Shown here: positions 1 to 7,742 of the stretch, one piece after another
Position numbering within the stretch: the first letter of the stretch is position 1
Layout: every line of letters starts with the position of its first letter
Assembly (NCBI GenBank): GCA_945885345.1
Contig: CAMCYP010000003.1
Location: 1-64,000 of the forward strand
DNA: 64,000 bases
Source of the DNA: Bordetella parapertussis
GTDB taxonomy: Bacteria > Pseudomonadota > Gammaproteobacteria > Burkholderiales > SG8-41
Direction of reading: 5' to 3'
The notes under the pieces: model-generated
Told to the model about the DNA's origin: nothing
What the model saw: the letters and a program-made list of their open reading frames with translations, nothing else
The model's database searches: none
Translations under genes and position numbers: made by a program

Positions 1-22
1 CCCACAACCCGGAGGGACGGGG

Positions 23-109
23 CGATTTGGCCCCAGGGCGTTGTCGCGCCTTCGCTCATTTGCCACAGGGCAAACCACGCTCGACGCTCCTAGCCCTGAG
101 GCCAAATCG
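23..109. repeat. Imperfect long inverted repeat upstream of the ModA-like gene
   Basis: The arms at 23-39 (CGATTTGGCCCCAGGGC) and 93-109 are complementary with one mismatch in 17. A second small hairpin, TTTGCC-ACAG-GGCAAA (59-74), lies inside the loop. The element ends about 40 bases before the first gene. It could be a structured leader, a terminator of a gene left of the window, or a MITE remnant; nothing seen decides between these. Confidence 0.55.
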
Positions 110-151
110 TCGCCGTCGCACTCACGAAGTAATTGTTAACAGGCCCTAGCC

Positions 152-850
152 ATGTCACTGAACCTGCGCATCCTCACCTCCAACAGCACCCTCACCGTCC
201 TCGAAGTGCTGATTCCCGCGTACGAAAAAGCCACTGGCAACAGGGTTTCGGTCAGCGCCGATTCCGCCAAAGCGATGGTCGCGAAAATCCGTGGCGGAGA
301 ATCCGGCGACGCCATCGTGCTCGGCAGCGGCGCAGTCAAAGAACTGGCCGAAGCGGGTATCGTCATTCCGGCCAGCCGCCGCGCCTTTGCCCGCGCCATC
401 GTCGGTGTCGGTGTGCGCCACGGCACGCCGCTCCCCGACATCAGCTCGGTCGAAGCCTTCCGCGCATCGCTGCTCGCCGCAAAATCCATCGCCCATACCG
501 TGCACGGCGCCAGCGGCATGTATATCCCGACCCTGCTCGAAAAACTCGGCATCAGCGAGCAGATGAAAGCCAAAACCGTGACCCGGCCCGGCGGCTACAT
601 CGGCAAGGTGGTGGTCGCCGGCGAAGCCGAGGTCGCGCTGCAGCAGATCCCGGAACTGATGGCGGTGCCGGGACTGGATGTCGTCGGCCCGGTGCCGGAT
701 GCCGTGCAAAAAACCTTCGAAACCTCGGCCGGACTGTTCGCCGCTTCGAAAAACCCCGTTTCCGCGCAGGCCATGCTCGACTTCTTTGCAGCGCCCGCAC
801 ATGCGACACTGTTCAGCAGTAAAGGCCTGGAACAGGTCACCAAAGCATAA
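152..850 (+). CDS. ModA-like type 2 periplasmic-binding-fold protein without signal peptide
   Basis: 232 residues with the organisation of molybdate-type solute-binding proteins (ModA family): an N-terminal strand followed by 'GSGAVKELAEAG', and near residue 120 'TVHGASGMYIPTLL'. The later 'VVVAGEAEVALQQIPEL' matches the family pattern before the conserved 'VGPVP'. No signal peptide or lipobox is visible, so it may act in the cytoplasm or as an orphan sensor; no ModB/ModC partner is nearby. The ATG has only a weak ribosome site. A Bug receptor starts 23 bases downstream, suggesting co-transcription. Ligand unknown; molybdate is not assured because many relatives bind other small anions. Confidence 0.75.
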   Translation: MSLNLRILTSNSTLTVLEVLIPAYEKATGNRVSVSADSAKAMVAKIRGGESGDAIVLGSGAVKELAEAGIVIPASRRAFARAIVGVGVRHGTPLPDISSVEAFRASLLAAKSIAHTVHGASGMYIPTLLEKLGISEQMKAKTVTRPGGYIGKVVVAGEAEVALQQIPELMAVPGLDVVGPVPDAVQKTFETSAGLFAASKNPVSAQAMLDFFAAPAHATLFSSKGLEQVTKA

Positions 851-873
851 ATAAAACCGTGAGGAGAGTCGCC

Positions 874-1854
874 ATGATCCGCAGATTTGCCATTAGCTGC
901 ACCATCCTGATCGTCGCCATGCAAACCGCTGCGCCCCCGGCATACGCCGCCGACGCATACCCGACCCGACCCGTGCGTTTCATCGTGCCCTATCCGCCCG
1001 GCGGCACCACTGACATTGTCGCCCGCGGCATCGGCGCAAAACTCTCCGAGCGTTACGGCCAGCAGATCGTGGTCGACAACCGCGGTGGCGCCAGCACCAT
1101 CATCGGCGCCGAGCTGATGGCCAAGGCCGCACCCGACGGCTACACCATCCTGCTGGCAACGGCGACCACGCTGTCGATCAATCCCAACGTGGTGCACAAG
1201 CTGCCCTACAACACGCTGCGCGACTTCGCGCCGGTCACGCAGACGGTCTATGTACCTTTCGTGATCGCTGCGCACCCGTCGGTGGCGGCCAACAGCATCC
1301 CGGAACTGCTGGCACTGGCCAAGGCCAAACCGGGCAGCATCAGCTACAGCACACCGGGCACGGCATCAACCAACCACCTCGGCGGCGCGCTGCTCGAATA
1401 CGTCAGCGGCGTGAAACTGCTGCATGTACCGTTCAAGGGTTCGGGTCCGGCAGCCGCAGCCGTGGTCGGCGGACAGGTCAGCTTCGTCATCACCGGCATC
1501 GCCACCGTGCTGCCGTTTTCCAAGGCCGGCAAGCTCAAAATCCTCGCCTTTGCCGCGGAAAAACGCCACCCCAACTTCCCGGACATCCCCTCCACCGGCG
1601 AAGCCGGCCTCAAGGGTTACGAAGCCGGAACCTGGTTCAGCGTCGTCGGCCGCGCCGGCACACCGCGCCCCATCATTCATCAACTGAACCGGGACATCAT
1701 CGCTGCACTCAACTCACCCGATCTGAAAAACCGTCTGGTGGACATCGGCTTCGACATTCGCACCCAGTCGCCGGAAGAGTTCGGCAAATTCATCAAGGAG
1801 GATCTGGCGCTGTCGGCGAAGGTGATCAAGGCGGCTGGGATCAAGCTGGATTGA
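874..1854 (+). CDS. Bug family tripartite tricarboxylate transporter substrate-binding protein
   Basis: 326 residues. I chose ATG 874, not the GTG at 859 in the ORF track, because GAGGAGA lies 7 bases before it and because a normal signal peptide then starts at residue 1 and ends near 'AYAAD'. The mature protein opens 'YPTRPVRFIVPYPPGG', the hallmark of Bug/TctC receptors, and contains 'VDNRGGASTIIGAELMAKAAPDGYT'-type family sequence. Such proteins bind carboxylates or other small organic compounds in the periplasm. No TctA/TctB membrane genes are adjacent, so this is an orphan receptor, as is common in Burkholderiales. It probably shares a transcript with the ModA-like gene. Confidence 0.93.
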   Translation: MIRRFAISCTILIVAMQTAAPPAYAADAYPTRPVRFIVPYPPGGTTDIVARGIGAKLSERYGQQIVVDNRGGASTIIGAELMAKAAPDGYTILLATATTLSINPNVVHKLPYNTLRDFAPVTQTVYVPFVIAAHPSVAANSIPELLALAKAKPGSISYSTPGTASTNHLGGALLEYVSGVKLLHVPFKGSGPAAAAVVGGQVSFVITGIATVLPFSKAGKLKILAFAAEKRHPNFPDIPSTGEAGLKGYEAGTWFSVVGRAGTPRPIIHQLNRDIIAALNSPDLKNRLVDIGFDIRTQSPEEFGKFIKEDLALSAKVIKAAGIKLD

Positions 1855-2094
1855 AATATGGCGCAGCACAGATTCTTCGTAACTTATTTTTTTATTGATA
1901 TTTTAGAAATAAGCTTGAGGCCGCTACGCACAGCCCCCTTTTGCACGATGATCGACAAACCATACGCTGCACGATACGCCGCTTTTGCTGCTGATTTAAT
2001 ACTGTATGCAGACTTACAGGGCGGGAATTAAATTCATGATGCAAAACAGTTTTTTCTCGAAATTTGATAGCAGCTTAGGGAGACAGCGCGGCAG
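1855..2094. other. Intergenic region left of the attI-like site; no integrase
   Basis: Carries a degenerate copy of the AT-rich 19-mer (1879-1896) and otherwise no recognisable gene. In an intact integron the integrase gene would sit here, divergent from attI, but no tyrosine recombinase motif is present on either strand. The 70-aa minus ORF covering the right part does not resemble IntI. Confidence 0.6.
1879..1896 (-). promoter_or_regulatory. AT-rich 19-mer, degenerate copy
   Basis: On the minus strand reads AATAAAAAAATAAGTTAC, which resembles the dispersed motif but lacks the central C. It lies 25 bases after the Bug stop codon. Confidence 0.25.
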
Positions 2095-2133
2095 GTTATC
2101 CGGCAAAACTGTCGCCCTAAATTAAAGTTAGGC
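2095..2133 (+). other. attI: attI-like integron recombination site
   Basis: Reads GTTATCCGGC-N6-GTCGCCCTAAATTAAA-GTTAGGC. The remembered class 1 attI1 site ends GTCGCCCTAAAACAAA-GTTAGGC, so the last 23 bases differ at only two positions. The preceding GTTA box lies exactly 16 bases before GTCG, as in attI1. The crossover would be G2127^T2128. The cassette that follows starts TTAGGC, which is exactly complementary to the R'' box GCCTAAC of its own attC at 2512-2518. No intI gene is adjacent. Confidence 0.75.
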
Positions 2134-2175
2134 TGCAACCAGCATCTGTAACTCCCTTCCCGAAAGGAAATGGCA

Positions 2176-2496
2176 ATGAAAATCGGAATCATCCTTGAAA
2201 CAAACGAGCCAGAGAAAGCCTGGAACGGAGTGAGGTTTGCGAACACGGCCTTGTCTCAAGGCCACGAAGTCAAACTGTTCTTGATGAGTGCGGGTGTCGA
2301 GGTGGAATCTATCACGCATCCGAAATTCAACGTGCAAGAGCAACTTCATACATTCTCCGAAAAGAATGGCGTTGTCCTCGCCTGCGGCACTTGTATCAAG
2401 GGGCGAAACCAACCTGAGTCAGAGGTTTGCCCTATCTCGACAATGATTGACTGCCTCAACATGGTTGAGTGGGCGGACAAAGTTGTTACTTTCTAG
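2176..2496 (+). CDS. DsrE family protein, integron cassette gene
   Basis: 106 residues from ATG 2176; AGGAA seven bases upstream favours it over ATG 2170. The sequence 'MKIGIILETNEPEKAWNGVRFA' and the later 'LACGTCIKGR' fit the DsrE/DsrF-like fold, small sulfur-relay proteins that carry persulfide on a conserved Cys. Here the Cys pair is C-x-x-C in 'CGTC'. It lies alone between an attI-like site and an attC site, so it is a typical one-gene cassette on the same strand as the attC. No other dsr/tus genes are near. Its substrate is unknown; base composition is lower in GC than the neighbouring chromosomal genes, which fits transfer. Confidence 0.8.
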   Translation: MKIGIILETNEPEKAWNGVRFANTALSQGHEVKLFLMSAGVEVESITHPKFNVQEQLHTFSEKNGVVLACGTCIKGRNQPESEVCPISTMIDCLNMVEWADKVVTF

Positions 2497-2511
2497 CCCT
2501 GATCGCCTGCA

Positions 2512-2607
2512 GCCTAACCATCGCTTCGAGGGGGCGGACGAGATGCTGCGCTTCTCGATTCCCCGTCGCCTGCGGCGCCGGGCCGCCCCTCAAGCTAAAC
2601 GTAAGGC
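2512..2607 (+). other. attC: attC site of the DsrE cassette
   Basis: R'' is GCCTAAC (2512-2518) and L'' is GCTTCGAG (2523-2530). L' is CTCAAGC (2589-2595) and R' is a degenerate GTAAGGC (2601-2607). L'' has one extra base relative to L', as expected for the extrahelical base of attC hairpins. The inner arms GGGGCGG/CCGCCCC also pair. The T-to-A change in R' may have disabled the site. Confidence 0.78.
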
Positions 2608-2648
2608 GATGTAACACAGCATTTTCGCGCCATCACAAGTAACTCAAT

Positions 2649-3509
2649 ATGCCCAAAACCGTCATCGACACCACCAACAGCAAAGTCCGGCTCAAGGATA
2701 TTTCCGCCGAGCCACCCAAAGGCATGACCAAAGCCCGGGCGGAAAAACGTTTCGCCGTGCTGGGCCAGGAACTGTTCGATCTGCAGGACGCAATGTGGGG
2801 CGCCAAGGTGCACAGCGTACTGGTGGTGCTGCAGGGGCGCGACAGCGCGGGCAAGGACGGCACCATCAAGCATGTTGCCGGCTGCCTCAATCCGCGTGGT
2901 GTCAGCGTCACCTCCTTCGGCGTACCCACCGCCGAGGAACGCGAACATGATTTCCTGTGGCGCATCCACAAGCACACACCGCGCCGCGGCGAATTCGCGC
3001 TGTTCAACCGCTCGCATTACGAGGACGTGCTGGTGGTGCGCGTGCACGACCTCGCGCCAAAAAAACTCTGGCAGCAGCGTTACGGCCACATCCGGGATTT
3101 CGAAGAGCTGCTCGCCGAGCATGGCACCATCGTGCTCAAGTATTTCCTGCATATCGACAAGGACGAACAGGAAGAACGCCTGCTGGAACGCGAAAAGGAA
3201 GCGGAAACCGCGTGGAAGCTCAATCCGAACGACTGGAAGGAGCGCGACCACTGGGACGAATACACGGCAGCCTACGAGGACGCGATCTCCAGAACCGCGG
3301 CGCCGCATGCACCGTGGACCATCGTGCCGGCGAATTCCAAGTGGTACCGCAACCTGGTCGTCGCCGAATCGATCGTCGACGCACTGCGCGACCACCGCAA
3401 ACATTGGGAAAAAACCCTGGAAAACATGGGCAAGGCCGGACGTGCCGGACTCGCCACTTATCGCGCGCAGATCAGCGCGAAGAAAAAGGCCGGCGCCAAA
3501 CGCCGTTGA
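2649..3509 (+). CDS. Polyphosphate kinase 2 family protein (PPK2)
   Basis: 286 residues, the usual single-domain PPK2 length. The Walker A segment 'GRDSAGKDGTIK' lies at residues 63-74 and the conserved 'FNRSHYEDV' at 119-127. The basic lid region follows, and 'NDWKERDHWDEY' is typical of the family. PPK2 enzymes move phosphate between inorganic polyphosphate and nucleotides. Class (ADP- or AMP-phosphorylating) cannot be settled by eye. The gene starts about 40 bases right of the attC site but has no attC behind it, so I treat it as chromosomal. The ribosome site is weak. Confidence 0.92.
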   Translation: MPKTVIDTTNSKVRLKDISAEPPKGMTKARAEKRFAVLGQELFDLQDAMWGAKVHSVLVVLQGRDSAGKDGTIKHVAGCLNPRGVSVTSFGVPTAEEREHDFLWRIHKHTPRRGEFALFNRSHYEDVLVVRVHDLAPKKLWQQRYGHIRDFEELLAEHGTIVLKYFLHIDKDEQEERLLEREKEAETAWKLNPNDWKERDHWDEYTAAYEDAISRTAAPHAPWTIVPANSKWYRNLVVAESIVDALRDHRKHWEKTLENMGKAGRAGLATYRAQISAKKKAGAKRR

Positions 3510-3541
3510 CGGGTATCGCTGGCAGCGGAATAAAATAATGA

Positions 3542-3560
3542 TTTATAAACAAATACTTAT
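3542..3560 (+). promoter_or_regulatory. AT-rich 19-mer (IHF-like)
   Basis: TTTATAAACAAATACTTAT, 33 bases after the PPK2 stop codon and upstream of the toxin-antitoxin operator. It has one mismatch to the IHF core WATCAANNNNTTR. Confidence 0.4.
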
Positions 3561-3604
3561 TTAAATTCCCTGCGCTTCTTTTCTCAAACATCATTCCGCT
3601 TGGC

Positions 3605-3633
3605 TTGACCTATTGTAATCGATCGATTACAGT
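3605..3633 (+). promoter_or_regulatory. Toxin-antitoxin promoter with perfect 18-bp palindromic operator
   Basis: The perfect palindrome TGTAATCGATCGATTACA spans 3614-3631. It lies between a -35-like TTGACC (3605-3610) and a -10-like TACAGT (3628-3633), which are 17 bases apart. The toxin GTG start is at 3640. The layout fits autorepression by the downstream antitoxin binding within its own promoter. Confidence 0.65.
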
Positions 3634-3639
3634 AAAACC

Positions 3640-3933
3640 GTGCTCTCGATAAAGCCACTGCCCGGTTTCACCGCATGGCTGGATACCCTGCCCGATGCGG
3701 CGGTACGTGGCGTGGTAGTCGCGCGCATCCGGCGCTTGTCGCTCGGCTTGACGGGCGATGTTGCACCGGTGGGCAAGGGTGTATCGGAACTGCGGATTCA
3801 TCTTGGCTCCGGTTGGCGCATTTATTTTGCGCAGCGCGGTCAACAGGTCATCGTGCTGCTGGCTGGTGGCTCCAAGCGCACCCAGAAAACCGACATCAAA
3901 CGCGCCGTCTTGCTGGCATCGCAACTGGATTAA
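3640..3933 (+). CDS. HigB/RelE-type toxin (phage Gp49-like family)
   Basis: 97 residues from a GTG start eight bases after the operator palindrome. The order 'ARIRRLSLGLTGDVAPVGKGVSELRIHLGSGWRIYF' then 'VLLAGGSKRTQKTDIKRA' is characteristic of the RelE-superfamily toxins paired with HTH antitoxins: basic C-terminal segment, R and Y near the ribosome-dependent RNase site. The antitoxin gene starts 15 bases after it, giving a toxin-first HigBA order. The expected role is mRNA cleavage on the ribosome under stress. The ORF track also gives shifted shadows over this span, which I discard. Confidence 0.85.
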   Translation: MLSIKPLPGFTAWLDTLPDAAVRGVVVARIRRLSLGLTGDVAPVGKGVSELRIHLGSGWRIYFAQRGQQVIVLLAGGSKRTQKTDIKRAVLLASQLD

Positions 3934-3948
3934 CTGAAGGAAACGATC

Positions 3949-4254
3949 ATGGCCAAACGCATCAAAGTCGCAGACCTGCCCGAGTTCGACGCAGCCGCGT
4001 ATCTCGACAACGAAACAGCCATCGCGGCTTATCTGACGAGTATTCTGGAAGCCAACAATCCTGCATTGCTCGCGGCAGCTCTGGGCGATATTGCCCGGGC
4101 ACGTGGCATGGGCGAAATCGCCAAGGCATCGGGACTCACCCGTGAAGCCCTGTACAAGGCACTGCGTCCCGACGCACAGCCACGCTTTGACACCATCAGC
4201 CGGGTTTGTGCGGCCTTGGGTGTACGTCTGGTTGCCCAGGCTGAGGAAGTCTGA
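3949..4254 (+). CDS. Addiction-module antidote protein (HigA-like, HTH)
   Basis: 101 residues. The N-terminal 'DLPEFDAAAYLDNETAIAAYL' and the C-terminal helix-turn-helix 'GEIAKASGLTREALYKAL' followed by 'FDTISRVCAALGVRL' match the putative addiction-module antidote family. AAGGAAA lies 7-13 bases before the ATG. It should neutralise the HigB-like toxin and repress the operon through the palindrome at 3614-3631. The two genes form a complete module located between PPK2 and an ABC-F gene. Confidence 0.88.
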   Translation: MAKRIKVADLPEFDAAAYLDNETAIAAYLTSILEANNPALLAAALGDIARARGMGEIAKASGLTREALYKALRPDAQPRFDTISRVCAALGVRLVAQAEEV

Positions 4255-4284
4255 TCCAGATAGCCAACCATTGCACCCCGCGAA

Positions 4285-5901
4285 TCAAGCTGATGCGGCA
4301 GCCTTTTCCGCTGCCAGCTTGGTCTTGAACAGCCAGTCGCGGTAATCGTCCATGTCGCCGTCGAAGGGCTCCAGCTTGCCGTCGGACACGATCAGGAACT
4401 GATCCGTCGTTGCGCGCAGCAGATGGCGATCATGCGACACCAGCACCAGCGTGCCTTCAAACTGCGCCAGCGCCACCGTCAGCGCCTCGCGGGTCTCAAG
4501 GTCCAGATGGTTGGTCGGTTCGTCAAGCAGCAGCAGATTGGGCCGCTGCCAGACGATCATCGCCAGCGCCAGCCGCGCTTTTTCGCCGCCGGAGAAATAG
4601 GTGATCGGGTTCAGTGCCATTTCACCGGGGAAATTGAAGCCGCCGAGAAAACCGCGCAGTTCCTGCTCGCGCACGCGCGGCGCAATCTTCGCCAGATTCC
4701 ACAGCGGCGACTCGTCGTTGCGCAGCATTTCAACCTGGTGCTGGGCGAAATAACCGATGACCAGCCCCTTGTTGAAGTTCGCCGTGCCAGACAAGGGTGC
4801 CAGTTCGCCGGCGATGGTCTTGATCAGCGTCGACTTGCCGGCGCCATTGATGCCGAGCAGTCCGTAGCGCTGGCCGCTCTGCAGCGAAAACTTGATGCGC
4901 TTAATTACGGCTTTTTCCGTGCCATCGTCCAGTTTGTATCCGGCGGACACGTTTTCCATCACCAGCAGCGGATCGGGAGCGCGCAAAGGCTCGAGGAATT
5001 CAAACTGGAACGGCGCGGAAGCATGCAACGGCGCCAGATCCTCCATTTTTGCCAGCATTTTCATGCGGCTTTGCGCCTGGCGCGCCTTGCTCGCCTGCGC
5101 CTTGAAACGGTTGATGAAGGATTCAAGGTGCGCGCGTTCGCGCTGCTGCTTCTCGATCATGCCGGCGACCAGCACCACCGCAGCGGCGCGCTGGCGCTCG
5201 AAGTCCGAGTAGTGCCCGGCATAACGTTTCAGTTTCTTGTTGTCGATGTGCACGATGACATTGACCACGCCGTCAAGGAAATCGCGGTCATGCGAAACAA
5301 TGACCAGCGTACCCTTGTACTTCTTCAGCCACTCCTCCACCCACAGGATGGCGTCGAGGTCCAGGTGATTGGTCGGTTCATCCAGCAGCAGCAGGTCTGA
5401 CGGACACATCAGCGCCTGCGCCAGATTCAATCGCATGCGCCAGCCGCCGGAAAAACTCGCCACCGGCTGCTCCATCTGTTCATGGCTGAACCCGAGGCCG
5501 TGCAGCAACTGCTCTGCACGCGGGCGCACGGTCCATGCGTCGGCATCGGTGAGGTCGGCGTAGATCGAGCCGATGCGCTCGCCGTCGTCGGCGGTTTCGG
5601 CCGCGGCAAGTTCAGCTTCCAGCTGGCGCAGCGTGGTGTCGCCGTCAATGGCGTACTCAATCGCCGGGCGATCCAGAGCCGGGGTTTCCTGGGCCACATG
5701 CGCGACGCGCCAGCGCTGCGGAAAATCGACATCGCCCTGGTCGGCATGCAGTTCGCCGCGCAGCATGGCAAACACGCTGGACTTGCCGGTGCCGTTGGCG
5801 CCGATCAGGCCGATCTTGTCGCCGGGATTGAGCGCGACATCCGCGTCTTCAAGCAGCACTTTGGCGCCGCGCCGCAGCGTAATCCGGCTGAAACGTATCA
5901 T
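4285..5901 (-). CDS. ABC-F family ATPase (YheS-like)
   Basis: 538 residues with two ATP-binding cassettes and no membrane segments. The first has Walker A 'GANGTGKSS' near residue 35 and signature 'SFSGGWRMRL'. The second has 'GINGAGKSTLIK' and 'YFSGGEKARLALA'. Both end in 'LLLLDEPTNHLDL'. The linker between them is rich in basic and Gln residues, as in translation-associated ABC-F proteins. It is shorter than E. coli YheS because the C-terminal extension is missing. Members act on ribosomes to relieve stalling. The gene is convergent with the toxin-antitoxin pair and divergent from the M48 peptidase. Confidence 0.9.
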   Translation of the reverse strand: MIRFSRITLRRGAKVLLEDADVALNPGDKIGLIGANGTGKSSVFAMLRGELHADQGDVDFPQRWRVAHVAQETPALDRPAIEYAIDGDTTLRQLEAELAAAETADDGERIGSIYADLTDADAWTVRPRAEQLLHGLGFSHEQMEQPVASFSGGWRMRLNLAQALMCPSDLLLLDEPTNHLDLDAILWVEEWLKKYKGTLVIVSHDRDFLDGVVNVIVHIDNKKLKRYAGHYSDFERQRAAAVVLVAGMIEKQQRERAHLESFINRFKAQASKARQAQSRMKMLAKMEDLAPLHASAPFQFEFLEPLRAPDPLLVMENVSAGYKLDDGTEKAVIKRIKFSLQSGQRYGLLGINGAGKSTLIKTIAGELAPLSGTANFNKGLVIGYFAQHQVEMLRNDESPLWNLAKIAPRVREQELRGFLGGFNFPGEMALNPITYFSGGEKARLALAMIVWQRPNLLLLDEPTNHLDLETREALTVALAQFEGTLVLVSHDRHLLRATTDQFLIVSDGKLEPFDGDMDDYRDWLFKTKLAAEKAAASA

Positions 5902-6030
5902 GGGGTTCTACGGGAAATTGAATAACGAAAAAGCACGAAGGGGCGCATTCTACGCAGGTTGTCCCATCCCGTCACAAATGAAGGTCCCGGGCGCGGTAAA
6001 ATCCCGGGTATCTGAACCAGGAGCGACCCG

Positions 6031-6864
6031 ATGATTTCCCGTTACAGTCACAAACCGATTGCTCTTGTACTGGCCCTGCTCGCACTGAGCACGATGGCCG
6101 GCTGCCAGTCCACCACTACCGGCGGTGCCGTCGGCGCCGAACGTAAACAACTGCTGCTGGTATCCTCGGCCGAACTCGACCAGATGGCGGTCAAGGCTTA
6201 TTCCCAGCTGCAGGCCGACTCGAGGAAAAAAGGCACGCTGAATACCGAACCGGCACTGACCAACCGCGTGCGCGCCATTGCCAGCCGCATCACACCGCAG
6301 ACCCGCGCCTTCCGCGCCGACGCGCCGGGCTGGAAATGGGAAGTCAACACCATCAGCAGCGATGAACTCAATGCCTTCTGCATGCCCGGCGGCAAGATCA
6401 TGTTTTATACCGGGCTGATCAAACACCTGAGCCTGAGCGACGCCGAAATCGCGGTGGTGATGGGCCATGAAATCGCGCACGCGCTGCGCGAACATTCCCG
6501 TGAACAGGTATCGCAGGCCATGGCCGCACAGGCCACGATCGGCATCGGCGCTGCACTGCTCGGTCTGGGCGATGGCGCAGCCAGCCTGGCGAATGCGGGT
6601 TACGATGCGCTGATCGCCACCACCTTCAGCCGCGGCGATGAATCCGAGGCCGACCGCATCGGGCTCGAACTCTCGGCCCGCGCCGGCTACGATCCGCGTG
6701 CCGGCGTCACACTGTGGCAGAAAATGCTCAAGGCCAGCCAGAGCGGCAGTCGTCCACCGGAATTTCTCAGCACCCACCCCGCGGAAACCAGCCGCATCCA
6801 GCAGATCGAAGCGCTGCTGCCGACGGTGATGCCGCTGTACCAAGCGGCACGTCAGGGCCGTTAG
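6031..6864 (+). CDS. M48 family metallopeptidase, lipoprotein
   Basis: 277 residues. The signal peptide ends in lipobox 'TMAGC' with the lipidated Cys at 25. The zinc site is 'HEIAH' at 146-150, and the third ligand lies in 'SRGDESEADRIG' near 205-209. The conserved 'NAFCMPGGKIMFYTGLI' precedes it, as in LoiP/YcaL-type outer-membrane quality-control proteases. It probably sits in the outer membrane facing the periplasm and degrades misfolded outer-membrane proteins. GGAGCGA precedes the ATG. Confidence 0.93.
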   Translation: MISRYSHKPIALVLALLALSTMAGCQSTTTGGAVGAERKQLLLVSSAELDQMAVKAYSQLQADSRKKGTLNTEPALTNRVRAIASRITPQTRAFRADAPGWKWEVNTISSDELNAFCMPGGKIMFYTGLIKHLSLSDAEIAVVMGHEIAHALREHSREQVSQAMAAQATIGIGAALLGLGDGAASLANAGYDALIATTFSRGDESEADRIGLELSARAGYDPRAGVTLWQKMLKASQSGSRPPEFLSTHPAETSRIQQIEALLPTVMPLYQAARQGR

Positions 6865-6995
6865 CTTTCAAGTCAGGCAGCGCAATTCAGTACGGCTCGT
6901 TCACGGCCGGGCACTGGCGCACATTCGCGGCACCCCCACAAATCCGCCTTGATCTGCATCAATCTGGCCGTCCACTGCCGGCTTAGACTGATGTA

Positions 6996-7742
6996 ATGAA
7001 CAGCACAAGAAACCGCGTCCTCCTGCGGTGCCGGCAATTGCCGGCGATCCTGCTTTTCGCATGGGTGATCGCCGGTCATGCACTGACCTCTGGCGCAGCC
7101 AATATCAATGGCGTCGAAAACCTGCGCTACGAGTTTTCTGTGCGCGCGCTGCAGCCTGCCGAGCTGCCCAAGGACCGCTCGGGCGAATGGATGCAATTCT
7201 TCGCGCCCGGCATGGCCAGCGCCGCCCTCGGGTTGGTGGCAGCGCCGATGTACGCGAGCGGGTTGATCGTGGGCGGCATCATCCTCGCGCCCGGCGCACT
7301 GATTATTTCGTCAATGGAACGCCGCACATGGGAGCGCATGGTCACCGCATTGCAGGCGTCGGACTTTGAGCAATTGCTGCTGCGCGCCACGGAAGCTCGG
7401 GCCCGCACCGCGCTGCCGCCCCCCGCGCCTTCCAGCCCCACCGAGCCTGTCAGCGTCGAACTGGTCGTAAACGCCTACGGTCTTGCCCGTCAGGACCCGG
7501 GACACCTGTGTTTTATTGCGAGCATGGATCTGATCGCCAGTCGCGCCGGAAAGGTCTGGCTGCGTGACCGCCTGATCGTCTCCCCCCTCGAACGCAGTGC
7601 CGATGCCCCTCCGCCGCAATGCGCCTCCAATGAGCGCATGGCGGAAAACGACGGACAGATGGTGCGAAATACCGCGGCCATCTATGCAGAAATACTGGGC
7701 ATCATGGTCGTTGACCGGCTGCTCGCGCAGGGCACCAAGTGA
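6996..7742 (+). CDS. Hypothetical exported protein
   Basis: 248 residues, not recognised. It has a basic N terminus and a hydrophobic segment at about 15-33 that looks like a signal peptide. A second Gly/Ala-rich hydrophobic stretch at about 70-105 could be a membrane hairpin. The C-terminal half contains a few Cys residues and a Pro-rich linker. Its stop overlaps the GTG start of the next lipoprotein gene by four bases (GTGA), so the two are translationally coupled and likely act together at the envelope. Confidence 0.7.
   Translation: MNSTRNRVLLRCRQLPAILLFAWVIAGHALTSGAANINGVENLRYEFSVRALQPAELPKDRSGEWMQFFAPGMASAALGLVAAPMYASGLIVGGIILAPGALIISSMERRTWERMVTALQASDFEQLLLRATEARARTALPPPAPSSPTEPVSVELVVNAYGLARQDPGHLCFIASMDLIASRAGKVWLRDRLIVSPLERSADAPPPQCASNERMAENDGQMVRNTAAIYAEILGIMVVDRLLAQGTK

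Noticed and set aside
2011-2030. LexA-like box ACTGTATGCAGACTTACAG left of the attI-like site
   Set aside because: CTGT and ACAG are ten bases apart, not eight as in the usual LexA site.
2034-2246. 70-aa minus ORF as an integrase remnant
   Set aside because: No tyrosine-recombinase motifs, and it runs through the attI-like site and into the DsrE gene.
3640-4254. HigBA-like module as a further integron cassette
   Set aside because: Toxin-antitoxin genes are common cassettes, but no attC follows the antitoxin gene.
4423-5400. 325-aa plus-strand ORF
   Set aside because: Antisense shadow of the ABC-F gene; the same holds for 58440-60269 (609 aa) and the other long ORFs opposite real genes.
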